A stretch of 64,000 nt of DNA, taken from positions 1 to 64,000 of the forward strand of contig JADKHC010000002.1 of NCBI GenBank assembly GCA_016721945.1, given 5' to 3'. Shown here one piece after another: positions 15,372 to 23,997 of the stretch (the stretch's first letter is position 1; every line of letters starts with the position of its first letter). The position numbers and the translations under genes were made by a program. The stretch is from Verrucomicrobiota bacterium. GTDB taxonomy: Bacteria > Verrucomicrobiota > Verrucomicrobiia > Opitutales > Opitutaceae. The notes beneath the pieces are model-generated. The model searched no databases, was not told the DNA's origin, and saw only the letters and a program-made list of their open reading frames with translations.

Positions 15372-18300
15372 ATGACCGTCGCAGAATTCAAAAAGAAGTG
15401 GCTCCGCTACCAAGGCAAAGAGACCTCCGCCTATCAGGAGCACTTCAACGATCTCTGCCGCCTCCTCGGCCAGCCCACGCCCGCCGAGGCCGATCCTTCC
15501 GGTAGCGATTGGTTCTGTTTCCAGAAACGCGTCGTCAAGGACCTGGAATTGTTCGTTGTCGAGGAGGACGGCACCGAACCTGCCAGAGCGAACGCGGCTT
15601 TGCTGACGTCTGGCGCAAGGATTGCTTTGCCTGGGAATACAAGGGGAAGCGCAAGAACCTTGACGACGCCTACAAGCAGCTCCTGCGCTACCGCGAATCG
15701 CTCCTGAACCCACCTCTGCTCGTCGTCTGCGACTTCGAGCGTTTCATCATCCGCACCAATTTCAACGGTACCGTCCAGGAAACCTACGACTTCGACCTCA
15801 CGCGCCTGGACGACCCGAAGAACTGGCGGGTCCTGCGGGCACTTTTCGACAAGCCCGAGTCTCTCCGCCCCGTCCGCACCACTGCCGAGGTCACCGAGGC
15901 CCTCGCCAGCGCCATCGCCGAGATCGCGAAATCCCTCCAGAAGCGCGAAGCCGTCGAACTCGCCGACGCGCAGACCCGCGCCGAGATGAATTTCGCCCAG
16001 CGCAAAAATCTCCGCATCGCCCGCTTCCTGAATCGCCTCGTCTTCTGCTTCTTCGCCGAGGACACCGGCCTGCTCCCGCCCAAGCTCTTCTCCGATCTCC
16101 TCAAGCTCGGCCTCGACGACCCGCACCACCTCGCCACCACGATGGAGGCTCTCTTCGCCGTCATGGCCAAGGGCGGTACTTTCGGGAAGGACAAGATCCG
16201 TCACTTCAACGGCCACCTCTTCGAGGAAGCCACCGTCTTCGAGCTGACCGACGACGAGTTGAAACGCCTCGCCGAGGCCGAGGAATCCAGCTGGCAATTC
16301 ATCCAGCCCAGCATCATGGGCACGCTATTCGAGCGTGCGCTGGAGCCGGAGCAGCGCTCCCAACTCGGTGCCCACTACACCAGCGAGGAAGATATCAAGA
16401 CCCTGGTCGAACCAGTCCTTATGGCACCGCTTCGCCGCGAGTGGTCGGCGCTCAAGCGCACGCTCGCTCCCGCCTACGCCAAGGGCAAAGGCACACTCGC
16501 CCAGCGCGACGAGCTCGCCGCGTTTCAGAAAAAACTCGCCGCCACCACCGTGCTCGATCCGGCCTGCGGCAGCGGCAACTTCCTCTACGTCGCGCTCCAA
16601 CTTCTCCTCGCGCTCGAAAAAGAGGTCCTGGCTTACGTCACGCAGCTCGGCTTCAAGCTCGCGCCGAAGGTCGGCGTGCAGCAGCTCCGCGCCCTTGAGA
16701 TCAACCCCTACGCCTACGAGCTCGCGCAGGTCTCCGTGCAGATCGGCTACCTCCAGTGGCGGCGCGACAACGGCTTCGAAAACGACCGCACACCCGTCCT
16801 GCAAAACCTCGACGGCTTCCGCAACGAGGACGCCCTGCTCGAGCCCCACTTCGGCCGCAAGGCACGCAACTTGAAGGAAGCCCGCGCCGACGAACACACT
16901 GCCGACACCAGCCTCAAGTTCTACACCGAACGCGCCTGGCCCCCGTGCGACGTCATCGTCGGCAACCCGCCGTTCCTCGGGAAGTAGGCTTTAGGATGAA
17001 CTAGGGCAGGACTATCAGCAAGATCTTTGGCACCTTCGGAAAGCGTGTGCCTGGTTCAGCAGACTTGTGTTGCTACTGGTTCGAGAAAGCCCGGCAGCTG
17101 GTTGAACAAAATCGATGCAAACGAGCAGGCTTACTTGGAACGCAGGCAATTCGTGGTGGCGCAAATCGAGAGGTACTCAAACGCATTAAGGAAACTAGTA
17201 GTATCTTTTTCGCAGTTAGTGATCGTAACTGGGTTCTCAACGGCGCGAATGTTCACGTGAGTATGGTCGGCTTCGATTGCGGAACAGAACCAGCACGAGA
17301 GCAAGCGGAGTGCCTGCTGACAGATAAATGCGAATCTGACATCAGAAATCGATGTCACTCTAGCGCACCGACTAATTGCAAATATTGATCTTAGTTTTAT
17401 CGGGACGAAGAAGGCCGGAAAATTTGAGCTGACTGACGCGGAGGCATTGGATTTAGCGGCTAAGCCAAATCCTACCCAACGCCGATCCTTTCGCCAGTGA
17501 GACTCGTTAAACCTGTTCGCGATAAAAACAATCGGAAACTCTATCGTGAGAAATGGTGGCTGCACGCAGAGACACGCCCGGGACTACGACAGAATTGCCT
17601 TACCCTCAACCGTTACCTCGCAACAGTTCGCCACTCAAAACATCGAACTTTTGTTTGGGCAGACGCCTTTACCATGGCGTTTTGCCTTCGCTAGAAATGA
17701 CGATTTTTTCTTCGGCCTTCTTCATGCACGAATTCATGCCGTCTGGTCCTTGGCGCAAGGCACTCAGGTTCGCGAAAAGGAATCTGGAAATCGCTACACA
17801 CCGACCACCTGTTTCGAAACCTTCCCCTTCCCGTTCGCACTGAAGCAGCCGCTTCCGCAGGGCGAGAGCACGCCGCAATCCGAGGCGCTGGCAGATCACC
17901 TATTTTCCCCGGTTGAAGAAGTCGACGCCTCGCGCGGAAGTGCACCGTTGCCCGCCGCCGCGAAGGAATTGAACGACCTGCGCGAGCGCTGGCTCAACCC
18001 GCCGGAGTGGACCCACACCGTCACCCTCGAATTCCCCGGCTCCGTCGGCGGTCCGTGGAACCGTTTCATCGATTCAAAGACGGTCGACGCGAAGACCGGC
18101 ATCGGCACCGTCCGTTACCCGCGCCTCGAGCCACGCGACGCGAGTTGCGCCGCCGAGTTGAAGAAGCGCACGCTCACCGCCCTCTACAACGAGCGCCCCG
18201 CCTGGCTCGACCACGCGCACAAGAAACTCGATGCCGCCGTGGCCGCCGCCTACGGCTGGCCCTCCGATCTGACCGACGAGCAGATCCTAGAACGCCTCCT

Positions 18301-18400
18301 GGCCCTGAATCTCCAGCGTGCCGCCGCCGAGTCCGCCGCCCTCGCGAAGCCGAAGATCCGCAAAGCCCAGCGCGAGAAACATGCCGACGAGCTCATCTGA
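15372..18400 (+). pseudogene. MmeI-like type IIL restriction-modification enzyme, frameshifted
   Basis: Remains of a single-chain restriction endonuclease/N6-adenine methyltransferase. Order: N-terminus MTVAEFKKKWLRYQGKE; nuclease motif D-X9-EXK (Asp at 15605, GAATACAAG at 15634-15642); helical spacer; SAM motif DPACGSGNF at 16556-16582; catalytic NPPF at 16964-16975; later methyltransferase and target-recognition parts; C-terminal helices to TGA at 18400. Lesions: one base lost near 15575-15595; a stop after NPPFLGK at 16985; several indels at 16985-17040; a further shift near 17330-17350; an apparent deletion of about 45 codons near 17490; another shift near 17590. The piece 17000-17720 is much more AT-rich than the flanks (one 60-base line counts 38% GC against 65%). 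The enzyme cannot be made whole. Confidence 0.9.
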
Positions 18401-18445
18401 TCTGCCTTCGAGAAATTCGCCGGTTACGAACAGCAGAATGAATTT

Positions 18446-18589
18446 ATACCAAGTTGCCATCAAAGGTACAAAAACGAGGTAGGGCGCGGACTCCGCTCCG
18501 CGCCGTGGTACCAGGGACAAACGGCGGCCAGCGGAGTGGCCGCCCTACCCGTCTCAGCTATTTCAATACGTTTGGATGCAACTTGGTAT
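18446..18589. repeat. Compound REPIN-like element
   Basis: Outer inverted arms ATACCAAGTTGC (18446-18457) and GCAACTTGGTAT (18578-18589) are perfect. Inside are two hairpins in opposite orientation: GGCGCGGA/TCCGCGCC (18483-18504) and GGCGGCCA/TGGCCGCC (18523-18544), bounded by GAGGTAGGG and CCCTACCC. CAAGTTGC arms also form the hairpin at 49383-49411. Confidence 0.75.
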
Positions 18590-18667
18590 TAGGTTGAAGC
18601 GGGACCATTACTCCGTGAAGGAAGAACCACCGAAAACAGAGTAGCCTGCGATCATATGTCCCCGGTT

Positions 18668-18757
18668 TGTCATTCTGAACGAAGTGAAGAATCCATCTGG
18701 ACAACGAAAGTCCTTTGACGACGCCCAACTGGATTCTTCGTTGCACTCAGAATGACA
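18668..18757. repeat. Family A inverted-repeat element, short copy
   Basis: 28-bp arms at 18668-18695 and 18730-18757 match those at 5183-5443. Part of the 18401-19069 gap, which holds five repeat elements and no intact gene. Confidence 0.8.
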
Positions 18758-18783
18758 AAATGACCACGAGGAAAATAACAAAA

Positions 18784-18850
18784 AACAAAGAGAACGAAGG
18801 TCTGCGGGTGTCCCTGAACCACTTCGTGACCTTCGTTCTCTTCTGTGAAG
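18784..18850. repeat. Family B inverted-repeat element
   Basis: AGAGAACGAAGG (18789-18800) and CCTTCGTTCTCT (18830-18841) are a perfect 12-bp inverted repeat. A REP-like hairpin CCCGT/ACGGG follows at 18871-18888. Confidence 0.65.
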
Positions 18851-18913
18851 TCCAGAGATTACAAAACCAACCCGTCAGGGACAACGGGCCAACCTCTGCG
18901 GCTTCGTCCGATC

Positions 18914-18984
18914 TTAGTTCACCGGCGTGGTTGCGGCTGGGGTTGCGTTGGCGGGAACGAGCGTTTCGGTTTTTAAATCATCCG
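18914..18984 (-). pseudogene. Possible C-terminal remnant of a lost gene
   Basis: The minus strand reads DFPDDLKTETLVPANATP and on through AATTPVN to a TAA at 18914-18916. The composition resembles the Ala/Pro/Thr-rich tail of an exported protein, but its upstream part is replaced by the CTGTGTTCATC repeat. It could be chance. Confidence 0.2.
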
Positions 18985-19024
18985 GAAAATCTGTGTTTAT
19001 CCGTGTTCATCTGTGGCGCCATTG
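18973..19024 (+). repeat. CTGTGTTCATCTGTGG dispersed repeat, second copy
   Basis: Matches 15033-15088 over about 50 bp with a few differences. Lies just after the SUI1-family stop on the opposite strand. Confidence 0.6.
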
Positions 19025-19069
19025 CCTGGTTCGGCTCAGCTCGTCTGAGTAAACAAACATCCTCCGTCT

Positions 19070-19462
19070 TCACCCGCCTGCCATCACCGGTTTGAAGCCT
19101 GCCTCGGTCAAGATGCGCGCGACCACGTCGCGTTTATCGCCCTGGATTTCGATGCGGCCGTCCTTCACGGTGCCACCCGAACCAGCCGCCTTCTGGATTT
19201 TTTTTGCGAGCAGCTCTTTTTCCGGCAGGCCGATGCCAACGAAGCCCGTTGCCACGGTGACAGTCTTGCCGCCACGGCCCGCTTTTTCGCGCAGGATGTC
19301 GACACGGCCACGATTTCGGGCTGGTTGAGCGGGAGCGGTTACGCCCGGTTTGGCGGCCTGCGACGGCGCCCCTTGCGGGAGCGACAACCCGCTCAATGCC
19401 GCAAAAGGATTATGCCCCAGCCCCTGGCCGCCGTCGGTCGAAAGCTTGTCGTTGGTACTCAT
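19070..19462 (-). CDS. SUI1/eIF1 family translation factor (YciH-like)
   Basis: 130 residues. A Gly/Ala/Pro-rich N-terminal tail of about 55 residues precedes the SUI1 domain: VDILREKAGRGGKTVTVATGFVGIG, KKIQKAAGSGGTVKDGRIEIQGDKRD and the terminal ILTEAGFKPV. The family checks start-codon selection; bacterial YciH is a non-essential relative. Its ATG overlaps the stop of the upstream 83-residue gene by four bases, so both are translated from one mRNA. Confidence 0.9.
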   Translation of the reverse strand: MSTNDKLSTDGGQGLGHNPFAALSGLSLPQGAPSQAAKPGVTAPAQPARNRGRVDILREKAGRGGKTVTVATGFVGIGLPEKELLAKKIQKAAGSGGTVKDGRIEIQGDKRDVVARILTEAGFKPVMAGG

Positions 19463-19710
19463 ATGGTCGACGACTGTCCTTTACCTCCGCCACAGATTCC
19501 AGCCGGAATATCGGTCTCGCCGCCGAGAAACATGAGCGCCTTGTTGTAGCTCCGGCGTTCTAGAAAGTGAACGAGTTGCGGGTGTAAGCCTGACCTGCCG
19601 CGCTCGGCAATATCGTCCAACCGAGCCGTCGCTTCGACGATGATTTTGCCATCAGCCAACTTTATGCCATTCAAGAGGGCGATAAGGGATGCTTTGATCT
19701 CGGATTCCAT
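19459..19710 (-). CDS. Small hypothetical protein, operon with SUI1 gene
   Basis: 83 residues, acidic helical N-terminus (MESEIKASLIALLNGIKLADGKIIVEATARLDDIAE), then HPQLVHFLERRSYNKALMFLGGE and a short Gly-rich Cys-containing tail. I do not recognise it. The ATGA overlap with the SUI1 gene argues for a linked, perhaps translation-related role. No membrane segment is visible. Confidence 0.7.
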   Translation of the reverse strand: MESEIKASLIALLNGIKLADGKIIVEATARLDDIAERGRSGLHPQLVHFLERRSYNKALMFLGGETDIPAGICGGGKGQSSTI

Positions 19711-19912
19711 AAGGGATATTACGCGGAGTTATTGATTAACCTTCAGTGTCTTAACTTTCCTGCAATCTCGGCGGCGAGGCCTCTAGAGTGCCATATCAGC
19801 TTGAACGAAAAACCAGCCAGCATTCAATTGTTCTAAACAACCATATAAAGTTTTTTAATGAGGCTTCGTTCGTCGCCGATCACGTTCTCGCTAAAATTTA
19901 CTCACTACTCCG

Positions 19913-22663
19913 ATGAATTCCATGACGCTCCCAACGCAAGCCAATGCTGACATTTTAGAGTCAGCGTATCGTTCGTGGCTCAACAATCCTGATTCGGTGG
20001 ACGCAACCTGGCGGGCCTTTTTCCAAGGATTCACCCTCGGCACCAGCGGCAATCTGATCGACGGTGCCCAACCCGGCTCAACCGCCGCCTCGCTGCCCCA
20101 CAGTCTCAAACAGTCCCATGTCCTGAGTCTGATCTATCACTACCGATCCATCGGCCACCTCCAAGCTCACCTCGATCCGCTCAGCCCGCCGCCGCCGCCA
20201 TCGCCCAAACTTCAGCTCAGCGAGTTCAAACTCTCGGAAGCCGACCTCGATGAACATTTCGACGTGGGCCACTACCTCAACGGCGGCCAGATGAAGCTCC
20301 GCGATGTCATCGATAATCTCCGCGACACCTACTGCGGCCACATCGGCGTCGAGTATATACATATCCAGGATACAGATATCCGCCGCTGGCTGCAGGAGCG
20401 CATCGAGCCCAACCATCTGCGCCCCAGTTTCAACAAAGCGCAGAAAACCCGCATCCTCCGCCGCCTGCACAAGGCCGAGCTCTTCGAGAAATTTCTCCAC
20501 ACAAAGTACGTCGGCCAGAAACGTTTCTCGCTCGAAGGTGGTGAAACGATGATCGCCGCCTTCGATGCCATCATCGAACACTGTCCCCACGTCGGCGTGG
20601 AAGAAATCGTGCTCGGCATGGCCCATCGCGGCCGCCTCAGCGTGTTGACGAATATTCTGCGCAAACCCTTCGACGTTCTTTTCGAACAGTTCTCCGAAAA
20701 CTACATCCCCAACGCCGTCGGCGGTGACGGCGACGTGAAATATCACCTCGGCTACGAAGCCGTGCTCGACACCGCAGCCGGGAAAAAAGTTGAAGTCCGC
20801 CTCGCCGCCAATCCCTCCCATCTCGAAATCGTCAATCCCGTCGTCGAGGGCAAGGCCCGCGCTCGCCAGCGCATTCGCGGCGACACCGCCGAACGGAGCA
20901 AGGTATTGCCCTTCCTGATACACGGCGACGCCGCTTTCGCCGGTCAAGGCGTGGTCGCGGAGACGCTGAACTTCTCGCAACTGCCCGGCTACAAGACCGG
21001 CGGCACCGTACACTTCGTCATCAACAACCAGATCGGCTTCACCACCCTGCCCGGCGATGCCCGCTCCACACGCTACTGCACCGACGTGGCGAAACTGATC
21101 GAGGCCCCCGTCTTCCATGTGAACGGCGACGATGCCGAGGCCGTCTGTCACGCCACTCTTCTCGCACTCGAATTTCGCATGAAGTTCAAACGCGACGTCG
21201 TCGTTGACATGTATTGCTACCGCAAGCACGGCCACAACGAAGCCGATGAACCCGCGTTTACCCAACCCACTCTCTACAAGAAAATCGCCAGTCATCCGCA
21301 GATCTCCACGATCTACACAGAAAAACTGACCGCTGAAGGCTCACTCTCCCAGGCAGACTCCGAAGCGATCAAGGCGGAGTACACCGCGGCAATGGAAGCC
21401 TCGTTCACGAAGGCCAAAGCCAGCGAAGCCGAAAAAGCCAAGCGCGATCCGGCGGAAAAATTCCGTGGCTCCACCGCTATTTTCCAACCCGTCTACCAAC
21501 ACACACCGGTAAATACCGGCGTTCCTGCCGCCCTGCTCGAAAAATGCGTGCACGGCCTCACCAGCGTTCCGGCAAATTTCAAAGCCAATCCCAAGATTAA
21601 GCGCCTGCTCGAAAACCGTCTCCACGCCTTCAAGGAAGGTGGCCCGGTCGACTGGGGTTTTGGCGAAGCGCTCGCGTTCGGTACGCTGCTGCTTGAAGGC
21701 ATTCCGGTGCGTTTGAGCGGCCAGGATTGTGAACGCGGAACCTTTAGCCATCGCCACGCCGTGCTCTACGATCACGAGACGCGCGAAAAATACGTCCCAC
21801 TCCAACACCTAGATACAAAGCAGGAACGCTTTTGCGTTTATAACTCGCTGCTCTCCGAAGTCGCCGTGCTGGGCTTCGATTACGGTTACTCGCTCGACTA
21901 TCCCCAGATGCTCTGTCTCTGGGAGGCGCAATTCGGTGACTTCGTCAACGGCGCCCAAGTCATGATCGACCAGTTCATTGTCAGCTCCGAATCGAAATGG
22001 CAGCGCAACAGTGGCATCGTGCTCCTGCTTCCCCACGGTTACGAAGGCCAGGGGCCAGAGCATTCCTCGGCCCGCCCCGAACGCTTCCTGCAAGCTTGCG
22101 CGGAAAACAACATCCAGGTCGCCAACCTCACGACCCCAGCGCAGATCTTCCACGCGCTGCGCCGCCAGATGCACCGCGACTTCAAGAAGCCGCTCATCAT
22201 CATGTCGCCAAAATCCCTTCTGCGCCATCCCGGAGCGGTTTCGCGTATCGATGATTTCACGACAGGTTCATTCCAAGAGATCCTTGACGACCCAACGTCT
22301 CCCGCCAAAGCGACCCGTATCATTCTTTGCACAGGCAAGGTTTACTACGATCTCGTGGAGTATCGTGAAGCGAACAAGATCGCCGACACCGCGATCATCC
22401 GCCTCGAGCAGCTTTACCCGCTGCATCGCAATCGCCTCTCCGAACTGATCGACAAGTACGGACGCGACAACCGCCTCGTCTGGTGCCAGGAAGAGCCCCA
22501 AAACATGGGTGCATGGACCTGGATTGCGCCGCAGATCGAAGAGCTTTTCGGCCGCAAAGCCACCTACGCCGGCCGCGATGCCGGTGCCTCACCTGCCGTC
22601 GGCGCACTCGCCGTTCACAAAATTGAGCGTGCGGCCCTGCTCCAAGACGCTTTCAATCTCTAA
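19913..22663 (+). CDS. odhA: 2-oxoglutarate dehydrogenase E1 component
   Basis: 916 residues, family length. N-terminal E2-binding helix (ANADILESAYRSWLNNPDSVDATWRAFFQGF), then the E1 core: HCPHVGVEEIVLGMAHRGRLSVL (substrate His), GDVKYHLGY, GDAAFAGQGVVAE with VINNQIGFTT (thiamine diphosphate motif), YRKHGHNEADEPAFTQP, and the C-terminal pyrimidine-binding half with FSHRHAVLYD and LPHGYEGQGPEHSSARPERFLQ. It decarboxylates 2-oxoglutarate in the TCA cycle. It leads the odhA-odhB-lpdA operon; the 202-bp upstream gap presumably holds the promoter. A long antisense frame here is a shadow. Confidence 0.97.
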   Translation: MNSMTLPTQANADILESAYRSWLNNPDSVDATWRAFFQGFTLGTSGNLIDGAQPGSTAASLPHSLKQSHVLSLIYHYRSIGHLQAHLDPLSPPPPPSPKLQLSEFKLSEADLDEHFDVGHYLNGGQMKLRDVIDNLRDTYCGHIGVEYIHIQDTDIRRWLQERIEPNHLRPSFNKAQKTRILRRLHKAELFEKFLHTKYVGQKRFSLEGGETMIAAFDAIIEHCPHVGVEEIVLGMAHRGRLSVLTNILRKPFDVLFEQFSENYIPNAVGGDGDVKYHLGYEAVLDTAAGKKVEVRLAANPSHLEIVNPVVEGKARARQRIRGDTAERSKVLPFLIHGDAAFAGQGVVAETLNFSQLPGYKTGGTVHFVINNQIGFTTLPGDARSTRYCTDVAKLIEAPVFHVNGDDAEAVCHATLLALEFRMKFKRDVVVDMYCYRKHGHNEADEPAFTQPTLYKKIASHPQISTIYTEKLTAEGSLSQADSEAIKAEYTAAMEASFTKAKASEAEKAKRDPAEKFRGSTAIFQPVYQHTPVNTGVPAALLEKCVHGLTSVPANFKANPKIKRLLENRLHAFKEGGPVDWGFGEALAFGTLLLEGIPVRLSGQDCERGTFSHRHAVLYDHETREKYVPLQHLDTKQERFCVYNSLLSEVAVLGFDYGYSLDYPQMLCLWEAQFGDFVNGAQVMIDQFIVSSESKWQRNSGIVLLLPHGYEGQGPEHSSARPERFLQACAENNIQVANLTTPAQIFHALRRQMHRDFKKPLIIMSPKSLLRHPGAVSRIDDFTTGSFQEILDDPTSPAKATRIILCTGKVYYDLVEYREANKIADTAIIRLEQLYPLHRNRLSELIDKYGRDNRLVWCQEEPQNMGAWTWIAPQIEELFGRKATYAGRDAGASPAVGALAVHKIERAALLQDAFNL

Positions 22664-22678
22664 AACCCCGTTCCCCTT

Positions 22679-23899
22679 ATGGCACTGATCGACGTTAAAA
22701 TCCCCCCGATGGGCGAATCAATCACCACCGGTATACTGGCCAAATGGCACGTTCAAGACGGTGCCATCGTCCAAAAAGACCAGCCGCTCTTCGAACTCGA
22801 AACCGACAAAATCACCTCCGAAGGCACCGCTGAGGCCGGAGGTAAAATCTCACTAAAAGTCGCGGTCGGCGCTGACGTGAAGATCGGCCAAACCATCGCC
22901 ATAATCGACACTTCGGTTGCAGCCGAGATCGCTGCTCCCGCACCGGGCTCACCAGGCCCGGTTGCAAAAGCCTCCTCTGAAAATTCTCCCGCCGTACGCC
23001 GCCTCGCTGAAGAAATGGGCATCGATCCCGCCAAACTAACTGGTACCGGCAAAGCCGGCCGTGTGACCAAAGGCGACATGCTAGCCGCCGCAGAAGCCAA
23101 ACCTGCCGCGCCAGCACCGGCCGCTGGAAAAACCTCCGAGGTAGGGCGCGTTATCCCTAACGCGCCGGCCGCCGCACCCGCTGAACTTCAGGCGAAAGAA
23201 AGCCGCCAGACTCGCCGCAAGATGTCGCCACTCCGCCAGCGCATCGCGCAACGCCTCGTTTCCGCCCAGCATGAGGCTGCCATGCTCACCACGTTCAACG
23301 AGGTCGACATGTCCGCCGTCATGGCCCTGCGCGCCAAGTATCAGGATGATTTCGTTAAGAAAAACGGCCTCAAGCTTGGCTTCATGTCGTTCTTCACCAA
23401 AGCCGCCGTTCACGCGCTGAAGGAAGTTCCCGGCATCAACGCCCAGATCGATGGCGATACCATCGTCCAGAACCAATATTATGACATCGGCGTCGCTGTC
23501 TCGACCGAGAAAGGCCTCATGGTACCGGTCATTCGCGGTTGCGACACGCTCGGCATGGCCGACATCGAAAAAACCATCGCCGACGCCGCCAAGCGCGCCC
23601 GCGACGGCAAAATCACCCTCGCCGACCTCGATGGCGGCGTCTTCACCATCACCAACGGCGGCATCTTCGGCTCGATGCTCTCCACCCCGATCATCAATTC
23701 CCCGCAGAGCGCGATCCTGGGCCTCCATGCCATCAACGATCGCCCGATGGCGGTCAACGGTCAGGTCGTCATCCGTCCGATGATGTATCTGGCGCTTAGT
23801 TATGACCACCGCCTCGTCGATGGCCGCGAAGCCGTCACCTTCCTCGTCAAAGTAAAACAAGCAATCGAAGACCCCGCCCGCCTGCTCCTCGCAATCTAG
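22679..23899 (+). CDS. odhB: Dihydrolipoyl succinyltransferase E2 of 2-oxoglutarate dehydrogenase
   Basis: 406 residues. Lipoyl domain 1-76 with the lipoylated Lys44 in ETDKITSE; peripheral subunit-binding domain at about 103-135 (SPAVRRLAEEMGIDPAKLTG); catalytic domain from about 180 (RRKMSPLRQRIAQRLVSAQ) ending with SYDHRLVDGREAVTFL, where His and Asp are catalytic. It transfers succinyl groups to CoA. It starts 15 bp after odhA. Odd: a REP-like palindrome is read in frame as about EVGRVIPNAP (residues 153-164) in the linker before the catalytic domain. Confidence 0.96.
   Translation: MALIDVKIPPMGESITTGILAKWHVQDGAIVQKDQPLFELETDKITSEGTAEAGGKISLKVAVGADVKIGQTIAIIDTSVAAEIAAPAPGSPGPVAKASSENSPAVRRLAEEMGIDPAKLTGTGKAGRVTKGDMLAAAEAKPAAPAPAAGKTSEVGRVIPNAPAAAPAELQAKESRQTRRKMSPLRQRIAQRLVSAQHEAAMLTTFNEVDMSAVMALRAKYQDDFVKKNGLKLGFMSFFTKAAVHALKEVPGINAQIDGDTIVQNQYYDIGVAVSTEKGLMVPVIRGCDTLGMADIEKTIADAAKRARDGKITLADLDGGVFTITNGGIFGSMLSTPIINSPQSAILGLHAINDRPMAVNGQVVIRPMMYLALSYDHRLVDGREAVTFLVKVKQAIEDPARLLLAI
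23138..23170. repeat. REP-like palindrome inside odhB
   Basis: GAGGTAGG leads into GGCGCGTTA (23145-23153), TCCC and TAACGCGCC (23158-23166), a perfect 9-bp stem of the same type as 7754-7775. It is translated within the E2 linker. Confidence 0.8.
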
Positions 23900-23919
23900 T
23901 AATTCTTTCTCGTTCTCCC

Positions 23920-23970
23920 TTATCGTTCTCTTTCTCCATCCGGATGCGATCCCGAGAAAGAGAACGATAA
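23920..23970. repeat. Strong inverted repeat between odhB and lpdA
   Basis: Arms 23920-23936 and 23954-23970 (TTATCGTTCTCTTTCTC and its complement) are a perfect 17-bp inverted repeat with a 17-base loop. It could modulate expression of lpdA relative to odhAB. A half-copy of the arm lies at about 55262-55287. Confidence 0.7.
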
Positions 23971-23997
23971 AGAGTAAGAATAAAAGATTCTGTCCCC

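Noticed and set aside
19711..19912. tRNA or small RNA gene in larger gaps
   Set aside because: I read the gaps for a cloverleaf with TTCRA and CCA-like ends and found none; small RNAs cannot be judged without a structure search.
20078..21295. 405-residue minus-strand reading frame
   Set aside because: It lies wholly antisense to odhA, is rich in Gly/Val/Glu as expected from GC-biased complement, and resembles no family.
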